Assembly (NCBI GenBank): GCA_031308135.1
Contig: JAHLJT010000631.1
Location: 199,017,126 to 199,081,125, forward strand
Direction of reading: 5' to 3'
DNA from: Acheta domesticus
Taxonomy: Eukaryota; Arthropoda; Insecta; Orthoptera; Gryllidae
DNA length: 64,000 nucleotides
Positions 21,601 through 34,900 of the stretch are shown here, in pieces (positions within the stretch are counted from its first letter, which is position 1; every line of letters begins with the position of its first letter). The notes under the pieces were generated by a model. That model did not search any database. It saw only the letters and a list, made by a program, of their open reading frames with translations, and was not told where the DNA came from. The translations under genes were made by a program, and so were the position numbers.

Positions 21601-24600
21601 TTTCTGCTTCAATTCTTTTTTTGTATTCCAGCATTATAAACGACCTAACCTCACTAAGATCACTAACCTCTCATATTTCAAGATTTCTATTCAATGTAGA
21701 AAATCACGTTCACGTGCTTACACAACCTACATTAAATTGAAACAAACAAAAATGCTTGAGATTGCATTTCCCGCCACCGTCCGAGTGTAATTTTCTTCCG
21801 ATTGATCGCGCGGCAATCAGATATTACAGATCCCGAATTACTACTTTTTTTAAATATTTAGGTATTTTTAACGCCCTTTTTCAATACGAATGTCCCATGT
21901 GCAGGTGAAAAGAAACACGATTTTTCAATCCATTGCTTCTTTATACAGATCGGTTTCGTATGTCGCCCAATTTATTGAAAAGACCAAACAGCCCTTTGAG
22001 AAATAATATATAAGATTAGTTTGATTTGTACATTATTTTAAACTTGAGGAAACATAAATTAGTTGATTCCTGAGCCCATTCCTAACCAGATCTATTAGTG
22101 AACTTTGACGTCATGTAAAGCATGTGCTCATAAATGGATTATATAAACAAATCACCTGTAATGTAAATATTGACATGAGAGGTATATAAAAATTACATTC
22201 ATATAACTTTCGAAAAACAGCTAAAGAATAGAGCAAAATTATGTTGTCACCTTATAAGAGTACATTTATATCTATCCGTACCTAAAATTAAAATTTAAAA
22301 AAAAATTTAAAAAATCGGAGCCATTTTGAGAAAATCTAGTTTTTGTAAATGTTTAATATTTCACGCAATATGCGTGAAAACTTTTTTTTTAAAGAAAAGT
22401 GTATAATGTTAATGAAAGAACCAATTATGTCGAAAAAAATTTATTGGAAGGAAAAATTTGTATCTTCAATTTTGTAGTGTTGTAGGAAAGCGCCAAAGAA
22501 ACTGCAAACTTTTTCAATATTCGAAAATTCAGAGTTGAAGTGAAAATCCTAATTATGCCACCTCTATAAGTGAATTTCACATTATTCTTACAAGAAATGT
22601 AAAGAAAAAATTTGGAGCCATTTTTGAGAAAATTTTCAAAATGGCCTTAGGGGTTCATGTAATAAAATGCCCACAAAAATTAAGGATGTTTTTCAAAACC
22701 GCAGAGTTTCGAGCAGAACTAGATTGATTGGGGGTTATTCGTTTTGGATAAAATCATACGAATATACTGCGATTTTTGTAGGAAGAGCTCTCAAGGCCAC
22801 TCAAATCCCATCTTCGCGATGGAATATGTCACGGCATTTGGCGTCTTTTCTCGGTCTTGCCGGTAGAAGTCGCATGATCGCAAGCACTGCTTCATACGGT
22901 CGCGATCGTGCGAAATCTAGCGGAACGACTGTGAATGACACGAAATGCCGTGACATATTCCATCGCGAAGATGGGATTTGAGTGGCCTTGAGAGCTCTTC
23001 CTACAAAAATCGCAGTATAGTTTTGGTGCTATTCACAGAAGGACGGTGGGAAATTTTGAAAGAGAAAAAAACATTTTTGGTATCAGGAGATCCCAAAACG
23101 TGCATTTCCATAGAAATCTTGACGTTGATTTCTGTAGCATTATATTACTTTATTTTATGTATATGTACTTACGTATACAAGAAAGTGACAATTGGAAACA
23201 CTGATCAAAACACTAAAAACAATATATTGTGATTTATTCAACTCTGCCTCTGGTAGGTATCAGCTGTTGACGATTTCATCCAATCGGGAGCCTGAATGTC
23301 ACCGTAGTGACGTCACTGTAGCGACATACAAGCTCCCGATTGGATGAAAGCATCAACAGCTGATACCTCTGAGAAGCACGGTTAGAAAAGTCACACTGTA
23401 AGTGCTGCAGCGACTTCCTTGTTGCCAAAAGACACTAAGCATATGGGATGAGCTTTCTTCACAAGAATTTTGCATCCCTCCCCTCTCTCCCCCACCCCCC
23501 ACCAGTGATGCTGGTGTTGCGAACCACTGCTTCAATCTATTTTAAGCATAGACCCAAACCCTTACCACAAGGATGAAATTCTTGAGTAAAATGGAAGAAA
23601 ATACGCTTTGACCCTTACAAGCAAGAAGAAACTCATGGCGGGGAATAAAATCTTGTCCACAATAGGCGGGAATCTCTTATAAAGGGTGTCTCTTAAATGC
23701 AGGAAATAAATGCATTTTTTATATACAACTGACCTCGGGACCGTGAATTTTGTCTCTTATAATGGTGTTTTACTGTATCCTGAAGATGGTGAAAAAAGTG
23801 TTCCCAAAATACCTTGTTTTTAAATTTATATGTGTAAATTAAATCATCATGTGCAAATTACCATTGAAAGTCTCCAAATTAAATGTTTTTATAATATGAA
23901 AATTACTTTTGATTTATTTAAAATTTACACGTGCATCTGATGTCAAGTTCCATGTAGTAAATCATAAACTTTTATATTGTATAGTTACACACTGTCTATT
24001 GGCATCTGTTATCTTATTCACTTAAATTTTCATTGAGATTTGTAAAATATTTGTCTGTAGACAAATTGTTTTAATATTGTTTTATATTTATATTTACGCT
24101 TGTATACTCAGCAATGCTTCACTGTTGCAAAGTATAACACTTTACATGCTCCCGGTCACGTGATTGTTAATCGCGTTTTATTGTACGCTCTGCAAAAATT
24201 TTAATGTGGGAAGACTTCCTCGCAATCATTGGTTTTCTAGGTCGTGATTGGGACATAGTTGTCAAGAATGTTATTGTTAAAACGTTTTCTTTTAAGTTTG
24301 GGCATGCATTCCCTACAACACTGTCATGAACACTGCCGATATTTCACAACCGCAGGGGCAGAATATGAAGCGAAAAGGCGCTTAATACTTGAGGATGCGG
24401 CGGGTTGCGTAGAGCTTCTGGTCAGGGGCATGTCAATCAGCATAAATGCATAAAAAAATGCACGTTAATGGGCGACGGATATACGCACATTCCTAATGTA
24501 CTGTGTCTACATTCTTTGCACAAGTGCAAGCAATAAATTGATGAAGTTTTATTGCAGTGCATAAAGTACAAACAAACATTGATTTTTATATATGGATGTC

Positions 24601-27600
24601 AAACGCCACTGACAGTCGACTTTAGTGGAAGTTCACGTTTTTCGTTTGGCTGATAACATTTTTAAAGGCTGAACATGACCGTTCACCATGAAACGCCCTT
24701 TTCGGGAATAATAACACAATAAATCACAAGGACCAATAAGACTGCATTTCAGTCACACCATTCCATGTGACTGTGATTGTTCTATTTCAAATTTAGTTAA
24801 GTCAAAAAATAACAGAATCTTTCATAACATCGAAGATGACAATTCTCAAGTTGAAAAACAGATTCATGAAACTTGCGATTATAGCAGCTTCTCAACCAAT
24901 TTCGGACAATGATCTTCCAAGCTAACAGAATACGAGCAAGAATATTGAATCACTAAAGGAAATAAATGTCAAAATATTAATAGTGAGTTTACTTCATTAA
25001 AAAAGATTCTGTAAAAATAAAAATCAACATTTGCCAAAAATCTTATTTTTCAAAGGTTCATAAATTGATGGGGAGGGAAAAACAGGAAAGAAAATAGCTC
25101 TGCTACTCACTGAGTAAAGAATGGTGTATTTTGCTTTTCATACAAAATTGTTGGTTTTGATAATTCTCCATTACATTTATTGAAGAGGGTTTTTTGATGA
25201 TTGGAAAAATAGTAATCTAATTTTGAATCAATACGAAGAAAGTGTTTCACACAAGAAAAACTTGTTTGCCTTGTTAGCTCATAAGAAGAAAGGTAAATAC
25301 GTAGATGCAGCAATTGTTGATGAAATAGAGAAACAAAAACAAAGCTGGCAAAATGTTAAACGCACTGTAGATGTCATAAAAAACTTTTTGGCAGAACGAG
25401 GTCTTACATTTTGAGGTAGCATTGAAACAATTGGTTCTTCACAAAATGGTAATTATTTAAGAATTTGAAATTAATAGCTAAAATTGGTCGTTTCCTGTCC
25501 CAGCATTTGAATACTTACAAAATACAGGGAAAGGAAATACCTTGTATCTATCCAAAAGTGGGTGAAGAATTCATTGAGTTGATTGGTACCAAATTACTAG
25601 ATGCAATTATAACTGAAATTAAGGAATGTAAATATTATTCGATTTCACTAAATTCAACAGCCGATTTAGCACACTGATCAGCAGACTCCAATTATTGGAT
25701 ATGTTCAATCAAAATATTTTTAACATTTTTGGATGTGGAAGAACATAGTGCACAGATTGCAGAAAGTTTATGTTATGCCAAAGTGAATGTTACCTTATGT
25801 TGTAGAAGAGCACAGGTGAAACTCTTTGCTTATACCCATAGATAAAGAGTGACAGTGTCCTAGTAGACAGGAACACGAAAATTAACTTACGGAGATCTTG
25901 TCAAGGATGCGTGCCAAGGAATACGAGAACACCCTATTCTCAGCCCATAATTTGGGATGTAGTGACTCACTCTCACTATGTTTAGTCTGCAGTGAGTACC
26001 GACATTATGGTCGTCTTCACCACTCTTTGTCAAATATTTGATGCATGGTTATTTCCCTGATACTTTTGGGTTAGAAAGGATTCTACATTTGCTACGACAA
26101 TTTGTCAAAGAATATGTTGGTTAATCTTCCTCACACAAAGGAAGATACAAGGTAACAATATGGCACCGCAGTAGCTGCTAAATACTGATGACGTTTGATC
26201 TTGCTATATTTCAAGTTGGCTGTGCATTGTTTGCACATTTTAGGGAATTTTTTTTTTGTCCTCTCTCTCTCCGGAGACAATTGGCACATGTGTGCAGTCT
26301 GTAGTCTCCAACAGGAAAGTTCATTGTATCTTGCCTTACTGCCGAGGTTTCGACAACTCATGCAAATACCACATCCCGTAGCCATAGAGAGGAATTATAA
26401 AAGGAAAGGTCTCTCTATTTACAGAATAGGCTCCTAGGGGACGACAAAAATTTCATTGCAATCGCCAGACAAGGGCAGATAACCTTGTAACATAAAATTT
26501 TAACGCTATTAACACAGATGCATGGGCATTAGATGCTTATTTGTGTTTGAGAGCTATACTGTGATTTTTCTAACGTTGCCCCTCAAGGGCCATCTTCACG
26601 ATGGAATATGTCATGGTATTTCACGATGTTCTCAGTCGTGCTGCCAGATATCGAATGATCGCAACCGTATCAAGCAGTGCTTGCGATCATGCGACTTCTA
26701 GCGGTACGAAGGAGAAAGACTTGCAATGCCGTGTGATATTCCATCGTGGCCATAGGGGCTTGAGGGGCAGAGTTAGAAAAATTGCTGTATGTTTCAGTTT
26801 TGGATCTGTTTCTACTAAAATCTTCAGCATCATTGCATTTGACTTAGTGTCATGTTGCTGTCACCAGCATAAAGAACAATTATTTTGCAGTAATTGCTCT
26901 TCTGGACCCATGGATTACTCAATTTACAAAAGTTAAAAAGACAAAATTATCTCGCATGTTATCAAACATGCCGCAAACAGCAAAAGAGTAAAATGAAATG
27001 ATTTGTCAAAATCTTATGAATATTCTGACGATTGTCAAGCTAAATGATCTTGGTGATACATAAATATGTTGTTTAACGAGCTGTCAATAGTATGACATCC
27101 ATCAAAGCTACTGTTTTACGCTCTGGGCTGATTGCACAAACATGTCTGCGTGTCTCTGAACATGCGCAGTTGAGGAGTTGCTGACATATGTAACTGATAA
27201 GCAAGTGTAATCAAGTTTTTTAGTATATTTTATTCAAAAGGGTTATTCAATATACAAATTAAAATAAAGCGCAATGAAATATCAGTGAGTTCACGAAATA
27301 CCTGTGAACATATTTTTTTCTGGGTCGGACCTGTTCAAGTGATTAGTGTTAGTGCTGTATACATTTGAAATAAAAGAAATATTGATATAATTTCAATGTC
27401 AAACCATTCTCTTGAGAGACGTAGGAAGTCATCCTAGCAAGAAAGCATGGCTGAAAAAAAGGGAATATAATTTCTCTGTTGAAATGTTTGTGCAGTGTAT
27501 TGCATTATTTTAACTGTAGGAATGTCCATAGTATAAAATTCTTGTACTTTTGAAATTTATGATTTGAAGCTTTCTTTTAAAAAATGTACAATGCCAGCAC

Positions 27601-29109
27601 ATGGAGGACATCACTACTGAGTTGTTTTGAATATAAATTGTTTATTTGTAATGACATTATCCTGGGGAACTCATACATTTTTGAGCAGGTTAAAAAATGA
27701 AATACGCCAGTTCTTTGTGTCAATGCAGTTAGCATTTTAAGAAGTTTATTTAAAATCTGCCAAAGGTACACTACTCTCATAATTTGCAATTTGGAAAAGA
27801 AGGAAAGAAAAAATATGTAAAAAGAATAAAAGAACCCCCAGTGGTAACAAAGTTCATTAGGGCACTCCACAACCCCAGTCAAATTAAACAAATCCAGTGA
27901 AATAAATTCTGGAGTTTTGAAATAACTGGCCATATTAGTTCTGGTCCAGGCTTCCTCAGGGCAGTGAGGAAGTCACCCCTGTCCTGAGGAAGCCTGTGAC
28001 ATGACTAAGGGCGAAACGTCAGCCTCTCAGCCAACAACGCGGCTTTACCCGGACAGCCAAGAAGTGATGTGATAGTTTGTAAATGTATCACTTCATTCTA
28101 AAGTTGTTTGTTATATATAGATAGATGGGTAGATGTGTGTGTCCTATCAGAATCAGTGAAATTAGCCTTTATTTCTTCTCAAACCTCTCTTATTAATTCA
28201 AAAATCATTATTCATGAAACAAGTGAATAAGAAACGAAGTACTGTATGTATTTCTGACCACATCATTACCATTTGGAGTCCAAATTGCCCTTCTATACAC
28301 TAAAAATCTGTTCTAAACTCGGAACATTTCCATTTGAAGAAATATTTTGTCATTGAATCTTCTTATGATAAGTCCTTTTTTTTCATGTGACCATAATTTA
28401 ATTTTTAAAACGATGTTTTTGCTGGGACATATTAACTCATGATTCAAGACTTTGTAGGTATTGAACAAGAAGACCTGAAAACAATGCAAAACTGAAGGAA
28501 TGTTTGCATATTTCATTCTGAAATTCTAGGAGACACATTAAACATTTTTCAATATTCAAATATATGAAACAGAACTTACACGATCGGGCCAGTATCCAAG
28601 GGGTTGAAATGACGCCTTGCGAACGTTCTAGGTAAATTCAATCATTTTTCATGAAATATGTTTATTACACAATTCAGTTTTTAACACTGTAAATAATTGA
28701 AATTAATGAAAAGTCATGAAAACACAAAATTCTATCTTCAAAAACAAAGAAGTTACAAGGACATAAAAAGCGCTAAGAGTCGAAATGACGCCTCTGGACG
28801 TTCTAGTTCCGGCGTAGCGTTCCATTGCAGGAAGATCTTGAATAAACAGTATATTCAACACTTTTCTGACTTTTATTCGGTGAGTTCTAAATTGCTAGAG
28901 GCCAATATATGAAATATGCCTTGCTTTTTGGGCAGTAGGGCCAGGTGACTGCTCAAAAGAGGAAATTTTTACACGTCTTTTGGAGAAACCAAACAGTTCC
29001 TTGAAAAAATGCCAGTTAAAGAAGGTGTCCACATAATTTACGTAGCTGTTTGAACGGTTTTCACACTTCATTTTTTAAATCTACAACTTGTTTGCTTTCA
29101 GATTGATTG

Positions 29110-29172
<63 letters not shown>

Positions 29173-31933
29173 GTTAATATAATATTCATGGAGAATACAC
29201 ATACATACTCCTTTGACCAAAGAACTACAGCAAAAGCACAAAAAATATATTTTTTAAAATAATTTGCAGTAAACTTCCCCCTAACTGAACATTGCCTGGG
29301 CAGTTTCAGAACAACCACCATATGCTCCTCTGAACTCAACATCTGCCAGAAGAAAGGTTTTGGAAAACTTATCATGTTCTCACCATTTAACCTTATCTTC
29401 AGTTTGTGAACTCTTGGATTTTTGCAGATTGGACTGAGTGAAAGTTGAATGGCTTTTTTTTTTTTCTTTTTTTAATTAATATTCAATTTACAAGTACATT
29501 GCCACTAATACACATCTCGAGTTAAAAGTAGCCTCATGAAATTTTTCCTTCTCTTGGTCTCAAGTTGCAGACTGGTGGTTGTGGAGTTCGGTGTAGGTTA
29601 AGCTGAGTACAATGATGGCAATACTGAAGAGAATCTATTTGTGATATTAAGATTCAAATAATGGGATATTTGGAACATTAGTAACCCAGAAAATTGCAAA
29701 ATTTGCGTAATTTGGTGATAAATAAGTGTTTCAAAAATACATGGATGATTCATTTGTAAACACAACACATTGCAGATTGTTGTATGATTGGTGAATAATA
29801 TCCTTGTCTTCAAAGCTTTCTCATGTGTTTTATATATTTTATTGTTGCTTGGCCTTGTACTTTATCATTAATTATAATATAGTAATATTGTTATGTGCTG
29901 AAAATCTAAAACTTTCTTAATATTTACACGAAATACAACCTACAATATTGTTGCATTACATTATTAAATTTTAGAATTTGATTTTTTCTATTGGTAATTT
30001 TTATGCATTTGTTCATTCAATGCCTTTCAAAAAACATTTTAGAAAGATAAATGTGAAAAATTTGAGTTTGTGTGTAGGTTGTTCACAAAGTGTAAATTCC
30101 AATTAGCTTTGAATGATCTACTTTTTTCTCTATCTTGTAGTTATTTTTACGTGAAAGTATTTGTACTGTCAGTTCATTAAATTTGTTTTCCTTTGTTTTG
30201 AAATGCATTTGTTTAATTCGATCAAGTTAAGAGCAACACGAGTAACTTTTGCAATTACAGGCACAGAAGAGGGACTCATGAAGTGCAAGATGGTGATGAA
30301 GCAACCTGTTATCTCTCTTCCAAAGACTCCGATAATGTCAATGAGTTTGTCCTGTACAACCGATACAAAAGTAACCGAATCTGCTGTAACAGGAGAGAGT
30401 GGACCTCAGACTACGGAATTACAAGGATCCTCTGTTGGAGATACAGGGAAAGAGGGAAGTGCTATTGTTTCTAGCAGTGACTGTGAAAAATCTTTCAACC
30501 CAAGTGAAGAAATTGCAAATCATTCCCCAGGCACTATGGATTGTGATAAATCGCTCGATATTGGTGGGATGCCCGATACACCTGTGTCAATGATGGATTC
30601 TGGAGATGAACCTGTGAAAGAAAGAAAGAGAGTAGCTTCTGCAAGTTTCTCAAAAACATCTAAAAAAGACAAGAGATCACGCACAGAGAAAGTGTATGAA
30701 GTTGAAGCTATTGTTGACCATTGTGAAAACAACAAAAGTATTCTATATATGGTGAAGTGGAAAAATTGGGATTCCAAATTTAATACTTGGGAGCCCATTG
30801 AACACTTGAATAATTGTGATGAAAGTTTACAAAGATATTTTGCCAAAATAAATGGAACTCGTGTAATTACAGAGGAAGACATAATGGCGTATAGTAACAC
30901 TTTGGTCAACCCCACTAAAGAGTCTTTAGAAATCTTAATGGCATCTTTAATGCATAAGGGGAGAGTTAAATATGTTGTTCCATCGGAAGCTGATGTACAC
31001 AAAACTCTTAGTTTACTTCTCAGTGTTCCAGAGTTTGCAAGAAATCCAGAGACAGTGGAGAAAATTCAGAAAGATTTGATGTTAAGAGCTCTACACAAGA
31101 GGAGAACAGATCAGTTATTATCTCTGAAAGAATGGGAAACTGAAATTAATCAGTCTGCAAACGATCCTTCTTTGATAATTGTAGAAAACAATGTAGATTT
31201 AGAATTAAGACCAGCCAATTTTCATTACATTAATGATTATATCCCGGGGAAAGGTGTTACCATTCCTGATGATCCTCCTATTGGATGTAACTGCCAATTG
31301 TGTGATTCCCGAACTCTTTGTTGTGGTAAACAATCTGGAAGTTCTTTTGCATACAATTCAAATGGTATTTTGAGAGTTCCCATTGGCACACCTATTTATG
31401 AATGTAATAAAAAATGTTCATGTTCTAAGGAATGTGTCAATAGAGTTGTTCAGAAAGGTCCCAATGTTAAATTAAGTATTTTTCGCACATCTACAGGATG
31501 TGGTTGGGGAGTAAAGGCAGTAGAGGCTATAAATAAAGGGGTGTTTGTTTGTGAATATGTGGGGGAAGTTGTTGACAATGAAGAGGCTGAAGAGAGAGGA
31601 AAGAAGTATGATGCTGAAGGGCGCACATATCTTTTTGATCTGGACTATAATGAAGAAGAACAGTGCCCTTATACTGTTGATGCAGCCTCGTTTGGAAACG
31701 TATCTCATTTTATTAATCACTCTTGCAATCCTAATTTAGCTGTATATGCTGTTTGGATTAATTGCCTTGATCCCAATTTGCCAAAATTGGCTTTGTTTTC
31801 CACCAGACGAATAAAAAGGGATGAGGAGATAACATTTGACTACATGAGACAGGACAAACAGGGTACTCCTCCCAAAGGACCAAAGACCTTGTGTAAATGT
31901 GGTGCTGAAAATTGCAGAAAGTACCTATTTTAA
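6603..31933 (+). CDS. Su(var)3-9: histone H3K9 methyltransferase Su(var)3-9, sharing exons 1-3 with eIF2gamma
   Basis: Heterochromatin lysine methyltransferase, made by splicing the three shared exons (6603-6671, 7014-7077, 16662-16772) to the terminal exon 30261-31933. Phases agree (one base of codon 82 from exon 3 plus GC from the terminal exon), giving 638 residues; Drosophila Su(var)3-9 is about 635. Residues 1-81 are the eIF2gamma N-terminus including the P-loop. Next come a serine-rich linker with a basic patch, a chromodomain at about 226-275 ([22 protein letters not shown]), a pre-SET with nine cysteines starting near 423, SET with [17 protein letters not shown] and EITFDYM, and post-[11 protein letters not shown] at the end. 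All catalytic and zinc residues look intact. The fusion is a documented insect feature. The protein would act in the nucleus, binding and writing H3K9 methylation. Confidence 0.95.
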
Positions 31934-34900
31934 ATAATTTGTAACATTTGTTTACTATATGCAAATGTTTCCATACAGGTCAGTGACACTCCCCATCCAT
32001 ACCATCATTCCTGCCCCACCGTCCTTGTTTCAATTGTTACATGCGAGAGTTTCAAAAAACTACTAGCATTGTGCTTTAAGCATTTGAATTAATTACTCGC
32101 ATTTTTTAATAAGGCCTTAATAAGTGTGTTCAGCTGCATGTTTTGGCAGTTTCTGTAGCAATATTTCTAGAAAGGCGCCTAATTAATTGGTATTTGTAGA
32201 ATCTGTGTTTAAAAATAGTGTAGTATGGAAGCTGTGTTTGTTAAGCTTCATACCTATATTTTGTAAGTAAAGATTTATATTTTAAAAAATGGATAAAGAA
32301 CAAATAGGTTATCAGGTGAAAAAAAATGTTTTGTTATGTAAATAATGTTGTGAATCAAGTAAGAGAGTTTTTTTCCTTTTTGGCGACCTCACTTATCTTA
32401 CTGATTTCTATGTAGTTCATTCATAATTGTACATGTTTTGAGGAACATTCAGTTCTGTGCTAATTTAATTTAATAAAGTAAATTGTATCATTCATAAATT
32501 TGGTACCTCAGAACAATGAGATGGTAATACAATTTATCTTGAGTTTTTAGTGGAATTTTAATTTTGTTTTTTAAATTAACTTTAAATGAATTATGAGGGA
32601 TGTTGGATAACCTCTAAGGAATGTTAGGTGTGTTGTTAAACTGAATTACAAACTTGTGGTTGTGAGTATAGGATTATTGGCTTGTATGTGGGTTATGTTT
32701 AGGTTTTTCCTTTTATTTTTAAATTGCTACATAATAATTCAATTGTTTCAATTTCATTAAGTCGTATTACCAAAATCTAGAATTTTGAGCTTTCATCTGT
32801 CAGTTTTGGAATTGCAAGACGCATAAACTTTTTAAATGTATTTCTTAATTATAAACATACTTCATTATTTATTTATGGTACAAAAATTTGGATATTTGAT
32901 TTTAAAATATTGTGATTTCTCTTAGTTTGGTTCGGTCTAAAAAAATGTGTCTTTATATATGAAGTGAAAATGGATAATACTGAATTTAAAATAAAATTTT
33001 TCTCTTGTAGATTTTATTGTAATTGCAATAAAGTTGCATTGTATTACATTCGTTTGTAATTCACAATATTTTGATTGAGACTTTCTGCTCTGGGTTGAAA
33101 TGTGTATAGTAGAAAAATAATGTTCTGCCTTTAAAAACTGTTTCTAAATGAGACAAATATTAAAACCCACTGGTTTGTTGCATATGATGATTAAGTGAAT
33201 GAATGAATGAAAACTATTTTAATTTTCTGAAGAGTGGTATCGTAATGATGCTTGTACTCTACCTACTCAGATGTATGCCATTGAAAAATGTATTTTCAAA
33301 ATATTGCTCCAAATGGAATAAAATATTTTTTTATGTTTTTAATCTATGAGTTTTCTTACATTTGTAATTTCTACATTAAAATATAAATTATTGTTCAATG
33401 GATTGTAGGTTGGTAGAATCGATACATTATTGAGATTGAAAGATACGCCTCCAATATTATTTTGTACGTTTGCTTGTGTAAGACTAGTATTACCGTTGCA
33501 TCAACAAATTGGGTATAATTGCTCTTCCCTTTTGCTCCTGTTTGCACAAATAGAATCAAATTACTATTGGATCTTCTTAAATTTAAATATTAAAAAAAAT
33601 TCAAACTTAGGTATACAAATAAATTATTCTTAAATTTAAATTTAAAAAAAAAATCAAACTTAGGTATACAAATAATGCTTTGCAGGATGTAGTAAAATTG
33701 TTGTCTTACTCAAGAAAACTCGCTCCATTTTTGTTGCCAATATCAACAAATGAGCAATTGTATCCTTCTTTAAAATTAAGTTTCCTGTTCAGTTGTCATG
33801 AATATTCGGAAATTAAAAAAAAAACTGTTATTTTACTCTGTTTATTCAGAAAAAAAAAGTAAGATATTTATTTGAAGATATCAAATTTAAGTTTCAGACC
33901 AACAAGAGTGGTGTGTTACACAAATCATTGTAAGCTTTTAAGGGGTATCCCATGAATAACGATTTTTATTGCATTTTTCATTATTACATTAATGACACAA
34001 TGCAAAATACTGCCCATTTCTGTAACAAGAAAGATGTTTCAATTGAAGCTAACAGGAAATTCTGTGATAAATTGCTATTGTGCATTAGGTTAGTTGTACA
34101 ACTGCCCAAGCTCTAACACTCCTTTTTGGCTGTAATCCATGTAATTGGCATTTTTTCTGTGGAATAACAATAAAACTTGCAATTGCTATTCAAAATAATG
34201 AAATGCCACTGAAACAATGTACGTGTGCATGTGACTACATGTACCATTTTATATATACTATGGTATACAAAGGAATTCAGAAAAATCAGTCACATGACAG
34301 TAAAAGTCAAAACTTTCAACACTTTAAGACGTCAAAATGGATCTGAACTCAGGAATTCTGGGAGAATAAGAAAAGCATTCTGCTGTTTCACTTCAACAAC
34401 TGATAACAATCCAAGTAAAGTTAAATGAGAAGTTTACTGAAATATTCAAAACGTGTTGTTTTTATCCCCCCTCCATTCTGAAATAATATTATTTAACTCA
34501 CAGTACCAGTATCATGAATTGTGTGTTTTTGTTTTGTTTTGATGCTTTGTGCAACATGTGACATTGGGTTATTTTTTCTCCTGTATAAGTGTCAACATTC
34601 AACAACTTAACAGTGGACTCAAGACTGGAAGTCAATAATCTGCTCAAAAAACATAAAACTCTTTAAAATGAGAGAATGGGGAAAACCAATCCTAATGTAA
34701 CTTTATTTTTGTCAAATTTTATTTCTGAGAAACTGGAATTTTAAATTTGCTCATGTATCAAGTTTTGAATGGTTTATCGCTATTAGTAAATTTTGTTGGA
34801 AAACAGAATAGTTTAGTGCGACCACATACCAAAATCAAATGAAATGTTTGTTAAGAATACATTGGTTGCTAAAACAAAAACAGACATTTGAAAGGGGGAA

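Larger units (their letters stand above)
21440..23775. mobile_element. pogo/Tigger-like CAGT-ended element, copy 1, with two nested insertions
   Basis: Ends CAGTAAAACCCCTTTATAAG and (in inverse) the TTATAATGGTGTTTTACTG form, with TA flanks. Copy 2 at 54806-56342 shares sequence along its whole length, including CCTCGGGACCGTGAATTTTG near the right end and a TGACGTCAC-centred foldback. Compared with copy 2, this copy has an extra block at about 21550-22010 and MITE C at 22765-23017. No transposase was seen. CAGT ends plus TA duplications are the pogo/Tigger hallmark, but the assignment rests on the ends only. Confidence 0.75.
27301..30260. other. intron 3 sequence upstream of the Su(var)3-9 exon
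   Basis: No gene seen. It contains an inverted-repeat motif at 27935-28060, a pair of direct repeats of the type GAAATGACGCCT (28609 and 28782) and a (TA)n tract at 29115-29168. The last bases, TTTTGCAATTACAG, are the acceptor of the Su(var)3-9 terminal exon. Confidence 0.5.

Noticed and set aside
22667..22981. 104-codon frame through MITE C, and the similar frames at 4840-5025, 6278-6511 and 6331-6600
   Set aside because: Frames through a palindromic non-coding element; the same peptide appears on both strands because of the palindrome.
27948..28030. Hammerhead-ribozyme-like core CTGAGGA...GCGAAAC
   Set aside because: The CUGANGA and GAAA boxes are present, but I could not pair stem II next to the boxes (A opposite C, then G opposite G), nor stem III beyond two bases. 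Treated as a retroelement end motif only.
29112..29375. Minus-strand frame ending in an IYIYIY run
   Set aside because: Caused by the (TA)n microsatellite.
30161..30260. ATG at 30161 as an independent Su(var)3-9 start
   Set aside because: The 33 codons before the acceptor are hydrophobic intron-like sequence unlike the family, and a good AATTACAG acceptor with the correct phase follows.
30520..31002. 160-codon minus-strand frame opposite the Su(var)3-9 exon
   Set aside because: Shadow of the real coding frame on the other strand; no recognised motif.
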